A DNA stretch of 64,000 nucleotides from Nitrospira sp. (GTDB taxonomy: Bacteria > Nitrospirota > Nitrospiria > Nitrospirales > Nitrospiraceae): the NCBI GenBank assembly GCA_022226935.1, contig CP092081.1, positions 2,247,351-2,311,350 on the forward strand, written 5' to 3'. Position 1 is the first letter of the stretch. Each line of letters starts with the position of its first letter. The notes beneath the pieces were generated by a model. The model was not told where the DNA came from and ran no database searches. It worked only from the letters and a program-made list of their open reading frames with translations. The translations under genes were made by a program, and so were the position numbers. Positions 12,084 to 20,372 of the stretch are shown here, one piece after another.

Positions 12084-12112
12084 ATAGTATGTGATGGGGT
12101 ACATGAAGTCAA
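12084..12112 (-). promoter_or_regulatory. Putative sigma-70 promoter of galU, nearly leaderless
   Basis: Read on the minus strand: -35 TTGACT (12112-12107), a 17-nt spacer, and -10 TACTAT (12089-12084). The predicted transcription start is about 12077-12078, one or two nt before the galU ATG at 12076. The spacing is ideal and the -35 box is one base from consensus. Confidence 0.5.
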
Positions 12113-12167
12113 GATTTCGTCGGCTCTTTTCGATCGCCGGCGGCGTGTCGTGGTGCGGGGAAACTCC

Positions 12168-12196
12168 TTTACATTGAAAAATGCGGTCAATATAAT
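12168..12196 (+). promoter_or_regulatory. Putative sigma-70 promoter of the bamA-lpx operon
   Basis: -35 TTTACA (12168-12173), a 17-nt spacer, and a perfect -10 TATAAT (12191-12196). The predicted start is near 12203, about 190 nt before the bamA GTG. This is the best promoter match I found on the plus strand, and it heads the long run of outer-membrane and LPS genes. Confidence 0.6.
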
Positions 12197-12391
12197 CCGA
12201 GAGTTTTTCTGCAGACGTGCGGTGGTGCTGCAATGAACGCGGCGCATCGGTGACCCTTATGGCGACAGTTCGCGTCCCTTCGCCCGACCATCGGCTCGCG
12301 GCAAGACACGCGGCATGGAATGCGACGATTTCTCATCTCGAGGATCAAGAACACCAGTGCTTGCTCTCCCAGGCGGTACGGAAGGATTGCG

Positions 12392-14716
12392 GTGACCAAG
12401 TCGGGAGGCAGGCGGTGGGTGCCGATTCTCGTGCTTGTGCTGGCGGCGCTCTTCGCCATCGGCGAAGCGGAATGGGCGCAAGCCCAAGTCAGTGCGCCGC
12501 TGGTCAGTTCCGTCACCATCCGTGGGCAGAAACGTATTGAGCTGCAGGCGATCCAGGGGCGTCTCACCCTCAAGGCCAACGATCGGTTTACTCCTGACGC
12601 GCTCCGGGAACAGGTCAAGATTCTCTACGGAACCGGCTACTTCGAGGATGTGCAGGTGGAAACGGATTCGGCCGACGGCGGCGTCGCTGTCGGTTTTATC
12701 GTCCGCGAGAAACCGTTCATTACCGAGATTGTGTTCGATGGCAACGAGGAATTGAGCGACGACAAGCTCAAGGAAAAGATCACGATCAAAAGCCAGACTT
12801 TTCTCGATCAGCAGCAGGCGAAAGAGAGCGCGGAAAAGATCCGCCTCGCCTACCAGGAAGACGGCTTTTACAATTGCCAGGTCATTCCGGTGATTCAGGC
12901 CGTCGATGAGGACCGCAAGCGGCTGACCTATTTCATCAAGGAAGGCACCAAGGCCAAAGTGCGTCGCATCAACTTCGAGGGCATGCGGGCGGTCACCAAG
13001 GAGGAAGTCTTCAAAGTGACGGCGACGCGCGAATGGATTCCTTGGTACGGCCTGGTGACCCAGTTCAAGCTGCCGTCGCTGCTGTCGGATGCCGGCGTCC
13101 TGAAGCGCGAGGAACTGGGCAACGATATCGAGCGTATCCGCGAAGTGTATTTGAACAAGGGCTACTTGAATGTGCAGATCAGCCAGCCCACGCTGGAACT
13201 CAGCGACGATAAGAAGTGGTTCGAAATCAGCTATTCGGTCGTCGAAGGCGAGCCGTTCATCGTGCAGGAGGTCGGCTTCCGCGGCAACACGGTCTTCGAG
13301 GACCATGAATTGCGGGAAGGGTTGGGAATCCGCCCCGGCGAAATCTTTCAGCGAGCCAAGATCCGCGGCGAAATCACCCGCATTACCGATCTTTATGGCG
13401 CGAAGGGCTATGTCTTTTCGGATGTCGTGCCGAACGTGACGCCGGACAACAACGCGCGCACCGCGACGATCACCCTCAATGTCAAAGAGGGGGAGATGAT
13501 GCGGATCCGCGAAATCCATGTCACCGGCAACGATAAGACCCGCGACAATGTCGTGCGCCGGGAACTGCGCTTGGATGAGCAGGATGTCATTGATACGCTG
13601 GCCTTGAAACGCAGCTTCCAGCGCTTGAACAACCTCAACTTTTTTGAGACGGTGGAAATTCTTCCTCAGCAGGTCGACGTCGATAAGGTCGATCTCAATG
13701 TGAAGGTCAAAGAAAAACCCACCGGCCAGTTCAGCATCGGCGGCGGATTCAGCACCCTGGACAAACTGGTGGCGATTGCGGACATCACGGAAGGCAACCT
13801 CGGCGGGAACGGCTGGCTGGGCCGTATCCGCGGGCAATTGGGTCAGCAGCGTTCCTTGGGTCTCGTGACGTTCCGGAATCCGTACGTGAACGATTCGTAC
13901 AATGCCCTGCAGTTGGATATTTATCGGTCCATGACCAACTATATCTCCTACTTCGAGTCCAAGTCAGGCGCCAGTGCCACCTGGAGCCGCTGGCTGTCGG
14001 AGTATGTGAACGGGAGCATCAGTTTGTTCGGCGAGCAGCTGAAGTACAGCGATCCGCAAGAAGGGCTGTGCCCGGATCTCATCCCGCTGATTTGCCGTCA
14101 GCTCGGCACGCAATCCTCGACCGGTTTCCGCACGTCGCTGTTCCGAGACACGCGCGACTATTATCTGGATCCCCGCACGGGATGGCGCCTGAGTGTGGGA
14201 GCCGACTACGGGACGCCTGCCCTCGGAGGCACGAACCATTTTTATAAGGTGTACTTCGACGTCATCAAGTACACGCCGCTCGTGTATGACACGCGGTTCT
14301 CGGTACATGTCCGGTACGGGCAGACAGAGGGGATCGGGGGCCGGCCCATTCCCCTCACCGAGCGGTTCTTCGTCGGAGGTATCAATACGATGCGCGGGTT
14401 CGTATTCGGCCGCGCCGGCCCCGTGACGCCATCGGGCTCGCTTCTGGGGTCCGCCAAAGAGCTCATTTTTAACAACGATTTTATCTTTACGATTTCCTCC
14501 GAGGCGAAGTTGAACGGCGTGTTCTTCTTCGATTACGGAAACGGATTCGACGACAACGAGCCCGTGCAGTTTAATAAATTGCGGAGTGCGGCGGGATTTG
14601 AGGCCAGATGGATTTCTCCGTTCGGTCCCTTGCGGGCGGCCTATGGAATCAACCTCGATCCCCGGCCGAACGAGCGGATGGGCGTCTTCGAGTTTACGAT
14701 CGGATCGTTGTTCTGA
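12392..14716 (+). CDS. bamA: Outer-membrane protein assembly factor BamA (Omp85)
   Basis: BamA inserts beta-barrel proteins into the outer membrane. From the GTG at 12392 the product is 774 residues: a signal peptide (WVPILVLVLAALFAIGEAEWAQA), five POTRA units starting near VSSVTIRGQKR, ITEIVFDGNEEL, KVRRINFEGM, VQEVGFRGNT and IREIHVTGND, then a C-terminal barrel. The barrel has the loop-6 lid motif as MRGFVFG and ends in a terminal Phe (EFTIGSLF), the usual outer-membrane targeting signal. An ATG at 12320 is in frame, but GTG 12392 has GAAGGA 6 nt upstream and places the signal peptide correctly. It leads the skp-fabZ-lpxA run. Confidence 0.95.
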   Translation: MTKSGGRRWVPILVLVLAALFAIGEAEWAQAQVSAPLVSSVTIRGQKRIELQAIQGRLTLKANDRFTPDALREQVKILYGTGYFEDVQVETDSADGGVAVGFIVREKPFITEIVFDGNEELSDDKLKEKITIKSQTFLDQQQAKESAEKIRLAYQEDGFYNCQVIPVIQAVDEDRKRLTYFIKEGTKAKVRRINFEGMRAVTKEEVFKVTATREWIPWYGLVTQFKLPSLLSDAGVLKREELGNDIERIREVYLNKGYLNVQISQPTLELSDDKKWFEISYSVVEGEPFIVQEVGFRGNTVFEDHELREGLGIRPGEIFQRAKIRGEITRITDLYGAKGYVFSDVVPNVTPDNNARTATITLNVKEGEMMRIREIHVTGNDKTRDNVVRRELRLDEQDVIDTLALKRSFQRLNNLNFFETVEILPQQVDVDKVDLNVKVKEKPTGQFSIGGGFSTLDKLVAIADITEGNLGGNGWLGRIRGQLGQQRSLGLVTFRNPYVNDSYNALQLDIYRSMTNYISYFESKSGASATWSRWLSEYVNGSISLFGEQLKYSDPQEGLCPDLIPLICRQLGTQSSTGFRTSLFRDTRDYYLDPRTGWRLSVGADYGTPALGGTNHFYKVYFDVIKYTPLVYDTRFSVHVRYGQTEGIGGRPIPLTERFFVGGINTMRGFVFGRAGPVTPSGSLLGSAKELIFNNDFIFTISSEAKLNGVFFFDYGNGFDDNEPVQFNKLRSAAGFEARWISPFGPLRAAYGINLDPRPNERMGVFEFTIGSLF

Positions 14717-14757
14717 TGCAGGCTGTGCGGCGCGGGTGTGGGAAAGGAATCGGACAC

Positions 14758-15333
14758 ATGCGTGGACTGGTGGACTGGAGAGGGTTGCGAGGAGCCGGTT
14801 GGAACGGACTGTGCCTGGCGCTGCTGACCATCATGCTGCTGGCCGGCGGGTGCCGGTCGAATCCGTCGACGGTGCCGACGTCCACGCGCATCGGTGTGGT
14901 CGATCCTCAGCGTATCCTGGGCGAGACGAACGCGGGAAAACGAGCCAAGGACATGTTGGCCTCCTTTGCCAAGAATCGGCAGGCGCTGATCGAGCTGGAA
15001 GAAAAAGAACTTCGCCGGATGGAAGAAGACTTCGTCAAGCAGGGCAGCGTGCTCAGCGCGACCGCCAAACGTGAACGGGAAGAGCAGTTCCGGCGCCGGA
15101 TGTCCGAATATCAGCAGAAAGTCACCGATCTGAATCGCGAAGTGCAGGACAAACAGAAGGAAGTCTTGGACGGATTCCGGGATAAGATCGAAGCCCTGTC
15201 GGCCAAGGTGGCCAAGCGGCTGGAGTTGCAGGCCGTATTCGACCGCGGGCGCGGAGGACCGACCCTCTATTTCGATGAGGCGGTGGATGTGTCGTCGCAG
15301 TTGATCGAGGAATTCAACAAAACGTATCCATGA
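14758..15333 (+). CDS. OmpH/Skp-family periplasmic chaperone, probable lipoprotein
   Basis: Skp-type chaperones hold unfolded outer-membrane proteins during transit to BamA. The 191-residue product has a hydrophobic leader ending LLAGGC, a plausible though imperfect lipobox, so it may be lipid-anchored rather than soluble. The core starts RIGVVDPQRILGETNAGKRA and continues as a long charged coiled coil (QALIELEEKELRRMEEDF onward), then a C-terminal strand near TLYFDEAVDVS. The ATG at 14758 has GGAAAGGA upstream; an earlier in-frame ATG at 14716 overlaps the bamA stop but has no ribosome site. It is paralogous to the next gene. Confidence 0.88.
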   Translation: MRGLVDWRGLRGAGWNGLCLALLTIMLLAGGCRSNPSTVPTSTRIGVVDPQRILGETNAGKRAKDMLASFAKNRQALIELEEKELRRMEEDFVKQGSVLSATAKREREEQFRRRMSEYQQKVTDLNREVQDKQKEVLDGFRDKIEALSAKVAKRLELQAVFDRGRGGPTLYFDEAVDVSSQLIEEFNKTYP

Positions 15334-15343
15334 GAGGGAATCC

Positions 15344-15880
15344 ATGAACGTACGTAATTGGATGGCGGCCGGTGCGCTGCAAGTTCTAATGGCCTGGGGG
15401 GCGCAGCCGGTATGGGCTGCGGACCACATCAAGGTGGCGATGATGGATCAGCAACGGGTCATCGAGCGGAGCGTGGCCGGGAAGCGCGCGTTGGAGGAAC
15501 TGAAGAGTTATTCCACGACGCGCCAGAAGATCATCGATTCCGACGACCAGGAATTGAAGGAACTGGAAAAGAGCATGCAGGACGCCTCGTTGTCGGAAGA
15601 CGCGCGCAAGGAGAAGCAAGAGCACTTCAGAACAAAACTGGAGGCCTATCAGCGACGGATTCAGGACTTCAATCGCGAGGTGCAGGAAAAACAGCGCGGC
15701 ATGGTGGCGGAATATGCCCAGAAGATTCAGGCCGCCGCCGCGGCGGTCGCGCAGAAGGAAGGCTATACCGCCGTCCTGGATAAGGGCAGCGAGTCGACGG
15801 TCAAGATCGTGATCTACAGTCACCCGTCGGTCGATCTGACGGAACAGATCATCAAGGAGTTCGATCGGCAGAACAAGTAA
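15344..15880 (+). CDS. skp: OmpH/Skp-family periplasmic chaperone, secreted
   Basis: 178 residues with a cleavable Sec signal (cleavage probably after QPVWA) and a Skp core: KVAMMDQQRVIERSVAGKRA, a coiled coil with ELEKSMQDASLSEDARKEK and FNREVQEKQRG, and a final strand ending VDLTEQIIKEFDRQNK. It is a tandem paralog of the preceding lipoprotein-type copy, 10 nt away, sharing the phrase LNREVQ/FNREVQ and the same domain layout. Its position after bamA matches the classical bamA-skp order. In many bacteria lpxD follows skp; here fabZ follows directly. Confidence 0.9.
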   Translation: MNVRNWMAAGALQVLMAWGAQPVWAADHIKVAMMDQQRVIERSVAGKRALEELKSYSTTRQKIIDSDDQELKELEKSMQDASLSEDARKEKQEHFRTKLEAYQRRIQDFNREVQEKQRGMVAEYAQKIQAAAAAVAQKEGYTAVLDKGSESTVKIVIYSHPSVDLTEQIIKEFDRQNK

Positions 15881-15922
15881 CCGCCGGTCGTAATCGTCTA
15901 CGCAACACAGGAGGCGGGGCTG

Positions 15923-16372
15923 ATGTCAGTGATGGACAGCGTTGAGATTCAATCGATCCTTCCCCACCGGTATCCGTTTTTGCTGGTCGACCGCATTCGC
16001 GAACTCGATCCCGATCGCCGGATTGTGGGCATCAAAAATGTGACGATCAACGAGCCGTTTTTTCAGGGGCACTTCCCCGGGCGTCCGGTCATGCCTGGCG
16101 TGCTGATCCTCGAAGCGTTGGCCCAGGTCGGCGGCGTGCTCGCGTTCAAATCCCTCGGCGCAGTCGGGCGTCCGGTCGTGTATTTGACCGGAATCGACGG
16201 GGCAAAGTTCCGGAAGCCTGTTGTCCCCGGCGATATTCTGCGCCTGGAGGTGGATGTGCTCAAGAAACGCGCGCCCTTCTGGAAGATGCAAGGGAAGGCC
16301 TTTGTCGAGACGGAATTGGTCTGCGAAGCGGAAGTCACGGCCATGGTGATGGACGAGAAGGCGGCGGGGTAG
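15923..16372 (+). CDS. fabZ: 3-hydroxyacyl-[ACP] dehydratase FabZ
   Basis: FabZ dehydrates 3-hydroxyacyl-ACP in fatty acid elongation and competes with LpxA/LpxD for the same acyl-ACP. The 149-residue hot-dog protein has the catalytic His in LPHRYPFLLVDRI, the Gly/Pro loop GHFPGRPVMPGV and the catalytic Glu in LILEALAQVGG. A GGAGGCGGGG site precedes the ATG. It is followed by a 128-nt gap holding a terminator-like hairpin, the largest break in this part of the operon. Confidence 0.96.
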   Translation: MSVMDSVEIQSILPHRYPFLLVDRIRELDPDRRIVGIKNVTINEPFFQGHFPGRPVMPGVLILEALAQVGGVLAFKSLGAVGRPVVYLTGIDGAKFRKPVVPGDILRLEVDVLKKRAPFWKMQGKAFVETELVCEAEVTAMVMDEKAAG

Positions 16373-16431
16373 CGGCACCAGATTTTTCCGGCCCGGCCGG
16401 GAGTGCAGGAGAACCGCAGGCTGCCACACTG

Positions 16432-16469
16432 CCGTTCAGCGAAACGATGAGAATGCTGAGCGGTTTTTT
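16432..16469 (+). terminator. Terminator-like hairpin between fabZ and lpxA
   Basis: CCGTTCAGC (16432-16440) pairs with GCTGAGCGG (16455-16463), nine base pairs with one G-U, around a 14-nt loop, followed immediately by TTTTTT (16464-16469). This is the layout of a rho-independent terminator or attenuator inside the operon. lpxA starts 31 nt later with its own GAGGAGGT ribosome site. Confidence 0.5.
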
Positions 16470-16500
16470 CGGCGGCCTGCCAGAGGGCGAGGAGGTGTGA

Positions 16501-17310
16501 GTGAAGATTCATCCGACCGCGGTGATCCATCCGAAAGCGGTGCTCGCAGATGATGTGGAAATCGGCGCGTACTCCGTCGTCGGTGAACATGTCACCATCG
16601 GTGCCGGGACGCGCGTCCTATCCCATGTGTCGATCGACGGGTGGACCGATATCGGGGAACGGTGCGAACTGCATCCCTTCGTGTCGGTGGGCGGGCCGCC
16701 CCAACACATGCAGTACAAAGGCGAACCGACGAAGGTGGTGATCGGCCACGATAATATTCTGCGCGAATATGTGACCGTCAACCGGGCGACCGTGCAAGGC
16801 GGGGGCGTGACCACCGTGGGCCATTCGAATTTTCTGATGGCGTATGTCCATGTCGCCCACGATTGCCATCTGGGCAATCATCTCATCCTGGCCAATGCGG
16901 CCAGTCTGGCCGGGCATATTTCCATCGGCGACCATGCGATTATCGGCGGGCTGTCCGGCATTCACCAATTCGTGCGTATCGGTGCCTATGCCATGGTGGG
17001 AGGCTGTTGCGCGCTCGGTCAGGATCTTCCGCCGTTCATGCGGGCAGCCGGAGGGTACCGTGCTCGCATGTATGGATTGAACTCGATCGGTCTGCGCCGG
17101 CACGGATTCTCGGCCGACCGTATCGCAGCTTTGAAGAAAGCGTACGAGGTGCTCTTTCGCTCCGGGCATCGTGTGGCGGAAGCCGTCAAATTGGCGCGGG
17201 AGCAGTTCAGTGCGAGCCAGGATGTCATGCAAGTTGCCGACTTCATGCAAGGAACGAAACGGGGCATTTGCCGCTCGGTGGGCAAGGATCAGGAAGGCGA
17301 AGAGGAATAA
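16501..17310 (+). CDS. lpxA: UDP-N-acetylglucosamine acyltransferase LpxA
   Basis: LpxA does the first step of lipid A synthesis, moving a 3-hydroxyacyl chain from ACP to the 3-OH of UDP-GlcNAc in the cytoplasm. The 269-residue left-handed beta-helix protein has the hexapeptide repeats, the catalytic His in YVHVAHDCHLGN, and the GLSGIHQFVRIGAYAMVGG segment. A Gly at the chain-length ruler position (the second Gly of MVGG) resembles E. coli LpxA, which selects C14; that selectivity is inferred. The start is GTG with a strong GAGGAGGT site. Confidence 0.95.
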   Translation: MKIHPTAVIHPKAVLADDVEIGAYSVVGEHVTIGAGTRVLSHVSIDGWTDIGERCELHPFVSVGGPPQHMQYKGEPTKVVIGHDNILREYVTVNRATVQGGGVTTVGHSNFLMAYVHVAHDCHLGNHLILANAASLAGHISIGDHAIIGGLSGIHQFVRIGAYAMVGGCCALGQDLPPFMRAAGGYRARMYGLNSIGLRRHGFSADRIAALKKAYEVLFRSGHRVAEAVKLAREQFSASQDVMQVADFMQGTKRGICRSVGKDQEGEEE

Positions 17311-17314
17311 CGCG

Positions 17315-18157
17315 GTGGGCGGGCATGCAGGGCATGACGGTCAGGCTTCCGAAGGCCGTCGGATCGGATTGATTGCGGGTAACGGCCGGTTCCCGATCAT
17401 TTTTGCCGACAACGCGAAACGCCTCGGGTATTCCGTCTTTGCGGTGGCGCATGAAGGCGAAACCGATCCGGAGTTGGCGCAGCACGTCGACCATATTCAT
17501 TGGATCAAGATCGGTCAATTCGGCAAGTTGATCGACGCGCTCAAGGGCGATGGCGTGCAGCAGGCCGTCATGTTGGGCGGCATCAAAAAGACGCATGTGT
17601 TTTCCACGGTCCGTCCGGACTTTCGCGCGCTGGCCTTGGCCGCCAAACTGATTCATCTCAAGGATGACGACATCCTTCGCCGCGTCGCCGAGGAAATCGA
17701 GCAGGAAGGCATTCAGATCTGCGAGTCGACCTTCGGGCTGCAAGGGATTCTTGTCGAAGCGGGCACGCTGACTAGGCGCGAGCCGAACAAGAAAGAATGG
17801 GAAGACATCCGTTACGGTTGGGATGTAGGCAAGCAGATCGGCGCGTTGGATATCGGGCAATGCGTGGTGGTCAAAGATCGCGTCATTGTGGCGGTCGAAG
17901 CCGTGGAGGGCACGGATGGAGCGATTCGCCGGGGCGGTGAACTGGCGCAGGGGGGCGCGGTGGTGGTCAAGCGGTGCAAACCCCAGCAGGATCTCCGATT
18001 CGATCTTCCCGCCGTCGGTCCGCGCACGATCGAGGTGATGGAAACGGTCAAGGCCTCCGTGCTGGCCTTGGAGGCAGGACGCGGCATTCTTCTGGACCGC
18101 GACGACACGATTGCCAAGGCGAACCGCGCCGGAATCGCCATCGTCGGGATGACATGA
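17315..18157 (+). CDS. lpxI: UDP-2,3-diacylglucosamine pyrophosphatase LpxI
   Basis: LpxI hydrolyses UDP-2,3-diacylglucosamine to lipid X, replacing LpxH where that is absent. The 280-residue product shows the family's RIGLIAGNGRFPIIF start, VDHIHWIKIGQFGKLI, AVMLGGIKK and the C-terminal DLPAVGPRTIEVM with GILLDRDDTI. I chose the GTG at 17315: AGAGGA lies 8 nt upstream and overlaps the lpxA end. Read-through from an in-frame ATG at 17171 would only translate lpxA in another frame. The position between lpxA and lpxB supports the role. Confidence 0.92.
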   Translation: MGGHAGHDGQASEGRRIGLIAGNGRFPIIFADNAKRLGYSVFAVAHEGETDPELAQHVDHIHWIKIGQFGKLIDALKGDGVQQAVMLGGIKKTHVFSTVRPDFRALALAAKLIHLKDDDILRRVAEEIEQEGIQICESTFGLQGILVEAGTLTRREPNKKEWEDIRYGWDVGKQIGALDIGQCVVVKDRVIVAVEAVEGTDGAIRRGGELAQGGAVVVKRCKPQQDLRFDLPAVGPRTIEVMETVKASVLALEAGRGILLDRDDTIAKANRAGIAIVGMT

Positions 18158-18209
18158 GCCCAACCGCCATGGACACAGAGGCCGGCCACGTTAGACGGGA
18201 GCGCGCGCG

Positions 18210-19199
18210 ATGACGCCGCTTCGCGCCGGTGTGATCGGCGTCGGCCATCTCGGGCAGCATCATGCCAGGCATTACGCGACGTTGCCCGGTGTCACATTGG
18301 CCGGCGTGTATGATGCGTCGCCGGACCGCGCCACGTTGATCGCCGAGCGCCATGGCGTGCCAGCGTGGACGCAATTGACCGATCTGTTGCCGCAAGTCGA
18401 TCTCGTCAGCGTGGCCGCTCCGACCTCCGCCCATTTTGCGGCGGCGAAGGCCTGCCTGGAGGCCGGCAAACATGTCCTGGTGGAAAAGCCGATTGCCGTC
18501 ACCTCGGCCGAGGCCCGCGAGCTGGTCGAATTGGCCGCCCGGCGCGGGTGCCTGCTCCAAGTGGGGCATAGCGAGCGATTCAACCCGATCATGCAGCGCA
18601 TGCGTGCTTCCATCGAGCGTCCGGCCTTCATCGAAGGCCATCGGCTGAGTGCCTTCGGCGAGCGGGGCACCGACGTCGATGTGGTGCTCGATTTGATGAT
18701 TCACGATCTGGACCTCGTGTTGTCGTTTCATCCCGGCCCGGTGGAAGAAGTCCGCGCCGCCGGCGTGCCGGTGCTCTCGTCCAATATCGATATCGCCAAT
18801 GCCCGGATTGCCTTTGCGAGCGGATGCGTCGCCAACCTGACCGCGAGCCGCGTCTCCACGAACAAGATGCGCCGGCTGCGATTCTTTCAGCGCGACCGCT
18901 ATGTCTCGATCGATTTTCAATCCCGTCAGGCGATGGTCTCGCGGCGCGTGCAGGGCACTGGGCCGCGGCCGACGATCGATGTGGAAACACTCCAGGCCGG
19001 GGATGAGGAACCGTTACGGTTGGAGTTGGAATCGTTCATCCATGCGGTGGCGACCGGATCGCGCCCGGTCGTGTCGGGGGAAGACGGCGAGGCGGCGCTC
19101 AACCTGGCTGCCCGGGTGGTGGACGCCATCGGGCAATTCACGCAGCGCCATTCCGCCGGCGACGTATCCGCGGCGGCATTCGGCCAGGACAGTCTCTAG
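18210..19199 (+). CDS. Gfo/Idh/MocA family oxidoreductase in the lipid A operon
   Basis: 329 residues. Rossmann N-terminus AGVIGVGHLGQHHARHYA, then the family EKP signature in GKHVLVEKPIAV and the catalytic-region His in DLMIHDLDLVL. Such enzymes oxidise or reduce a sugar hydroxyl with NAD(P). Its place between lpxI and lpxB suggests action on a UDP-sugar intermediate of lipid A. By analogy with GnnA, which makes UDP-3-keto-GlcNAc for amino-linked lipid A, it could modify UDP-GlcNAc; however, no GnnB-type aminotransferase is adjacent, so the substrate is unproven. GGGAG lies 9 nt before the ATG. Confidence 0.85.
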   Translation: MTPLRAGVIGVGHLGQHHARHYATLPGVTLAGVYDASPDRATLIAERHGVPAWTQLTDLLPQVDLVSVAAPTSAHFAAAKACLEAGKHVLVEKPIAVTSAEARELVELAARRGCLLQVGHSERFNPIMQRMRASIERPAFIEGHRLSAFGERGTDVDVVLDLMIHDLDLVLSFHPGPVEEVRAAGVPVLSSNIDIANARIAFASGCVANLTASRVSTNKMRRLRFFQRDRYVSIDFQSRQAMVSRRVQGTGPRPTIDVETLQAGDEEPLRLELESFIHAVATGSRPVVSGEDGEAALNLAARVVDAIGQFTQRHSAGDVSAAAFGQDSL

Positions 19200-19238
19200 G
19201 AGTGCCATGTCCATGTTGATCCGCCTGAACAGAGCGAC

Positions 19239-20372
19239 ATGCCACGTATCTTAATCGTCACCGGCGAGGCCTCCGGCGATCTCCACGGAGCGCATTTAGT
19301 CAAGGCGTTGAAGGAATTGTCTCCATCGCTCCGGATCGTCGGAATCGGCGGCGCATCGATGCGGGCGGCCGGCGCGGAGCTGATGCAGGATATCCCTCAA
19401 TTGGATGTGATGGGCCTCATCGGTGTGTCCGCCGTGAAGACCATGCTACAGAGAATTTTCCGTATCCGGAAGCTGATCAAGGGCGAACGGTGGGATCTCG
19501 TCGTGTTGATCGACAATCCCGGACTCAACTTCCATTTTGCGCGGGTCGCCCGGGCCTGCGGCCTGAAGGTCGTGTACTACATTGCGCCCCAAGTGTGGGC
19601 CTGGCGCCGGGGCCGGATGCGGTGGATTCAACAGCGGGTCGACCATGTCCTGGCGATTTTGCCGTTCGAAGAACCTCTCTATCAGAAGGCGGGTGTGCGC
19701 TGCACCTTTGTCGGTAATCCGATCCTGGACGAAGTGGCACCTGCGTACGATCGGGAGGCGCTGCGCCGCCAATTCGGGTTGTCGGATGCGGGGCCGGTCA
19801 TCGGGCTGTTTCCAGGCAGCCGCAAGGCCGAGTTGATCGAGCATATCCCGCTGCTCCTGGAGACGGTGAAGCGGCTTGCTCAACGCCACCCCACGATGCA
19901 GTTCATCCTGGCACAAGCGTCATCGGTGAAGGACCAGTTTCTTGCGGATCTGTTGAAAAGCAGTGCGGTTTCCATCAAGGTCTTCCGCAACCAGGCCAGC
20001 GAAGTGATGGTTGCGTCGGATCTGCTGGTCGTCAAATCAGGAACCTCCACCTTGCAGGCGGCGGTGGTGGGAACGCCCATGATTTTGTTTTACCGCGCCC
20101 CTTCGTGGATCACGTACCGATTGGCGCGCCTGTTGATCCGTGTGCCCTGGATCGGGCTGGCGAATCTGGTGGCGGGCCGAGGCATCGTGCCGGAGCTGAT
20201 TCATGACGAGGCCACACCGGAACGATTGGTTCAAGAGACCGAGCGGCTGTTGGCGGATCCTCGCGCCTATGCGGAAATGAAGGCCGCACTGCTGTCGGTA
20301 CGCCAGGCGTTAGGCCAGCCGGGCGCCTCCCGACGGGCAGCCGAAGCCGTGCTGGCTGAGTGCCGACCATGA
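19239..20372 (+). CDS. lpxB: Lipid-A-disaccharide synthase LpxB
   Basis: LpxB condenses UDP-2,3-diacylglucosamine with lipid X to give the beta-1,6 disaccharide of lipid A at the inner membrane. The 377-residue GT19 enzyme has VTGEASGDLHGAHLVKAL, YYIAPQVWAWRRGRMRWI, TFVGNPILDE, GLFPGSRKAEL and, in the C-domain, LLVVKSGTSTLQAA. The N-terminus begins MPRILIVTGEASGD as usual. Its stop overlaps the msbA start in an ATGA, indicating translational coupling. Confidence 0.96.
   Translation: MPRILIVTGEASGDLHGAHLVKALKELSPSLRIVGIGGASMRAAGAELMQDIPQLDVMGLIGVSAVKTMLQRIFRIRKLIKGERWDLVVLIDNPGLNFHFARVARACGLKVVYYIAPQVWAWRRGRMRWIQQRVDHVLAILPFEEPLYQKAGVRCTFVGNPILDEVAPAYDREALRRQFGLSDAGPVIGLFPGSRKAELIEHIPLLLETVKRLAQRHPTMQFILAQASSVKDQFLADLLKSSAVSIKVFRNQASEVMVASDLLVVKSGTSTLQAAVVGTPMILFYRAPSWITYRLARLLIRVPWIGLANLVAGRGIVPELIHDEATPERLVQETERLLADPRAYAEMKAALLSVRQALGQPGASRRAAEAVLAECRP

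Larger units (their letters stand above)
12077..12391. other. Divergent intergenic region galU / bamA
   Basis: 315 nt between two divergent genes. It carries the galU promoter on the minus strand near its left end and the bamA promoter on the plus strand near its middle. The ~190 nt between the bamA promoter and bamA start would be an untranslated leader. I see no convincing small gene or riboswitch fold in it. Confidence 0.6.

Noticed and set aside
12257..13837. Minus-strand open frame of 526 codons over bamA
   Set aside because: It is fully explained as the complement of bamA codon bias, and the bamA frame has clear POTRA motifs.
16389..16402. GC palindrome CCCGGCCGGG after fabZ
   Set aside because: It is a 10-bp palindrome with no loop and no T-run. 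The nearby hairpin at 16432-16469 is the better terminator candidate.
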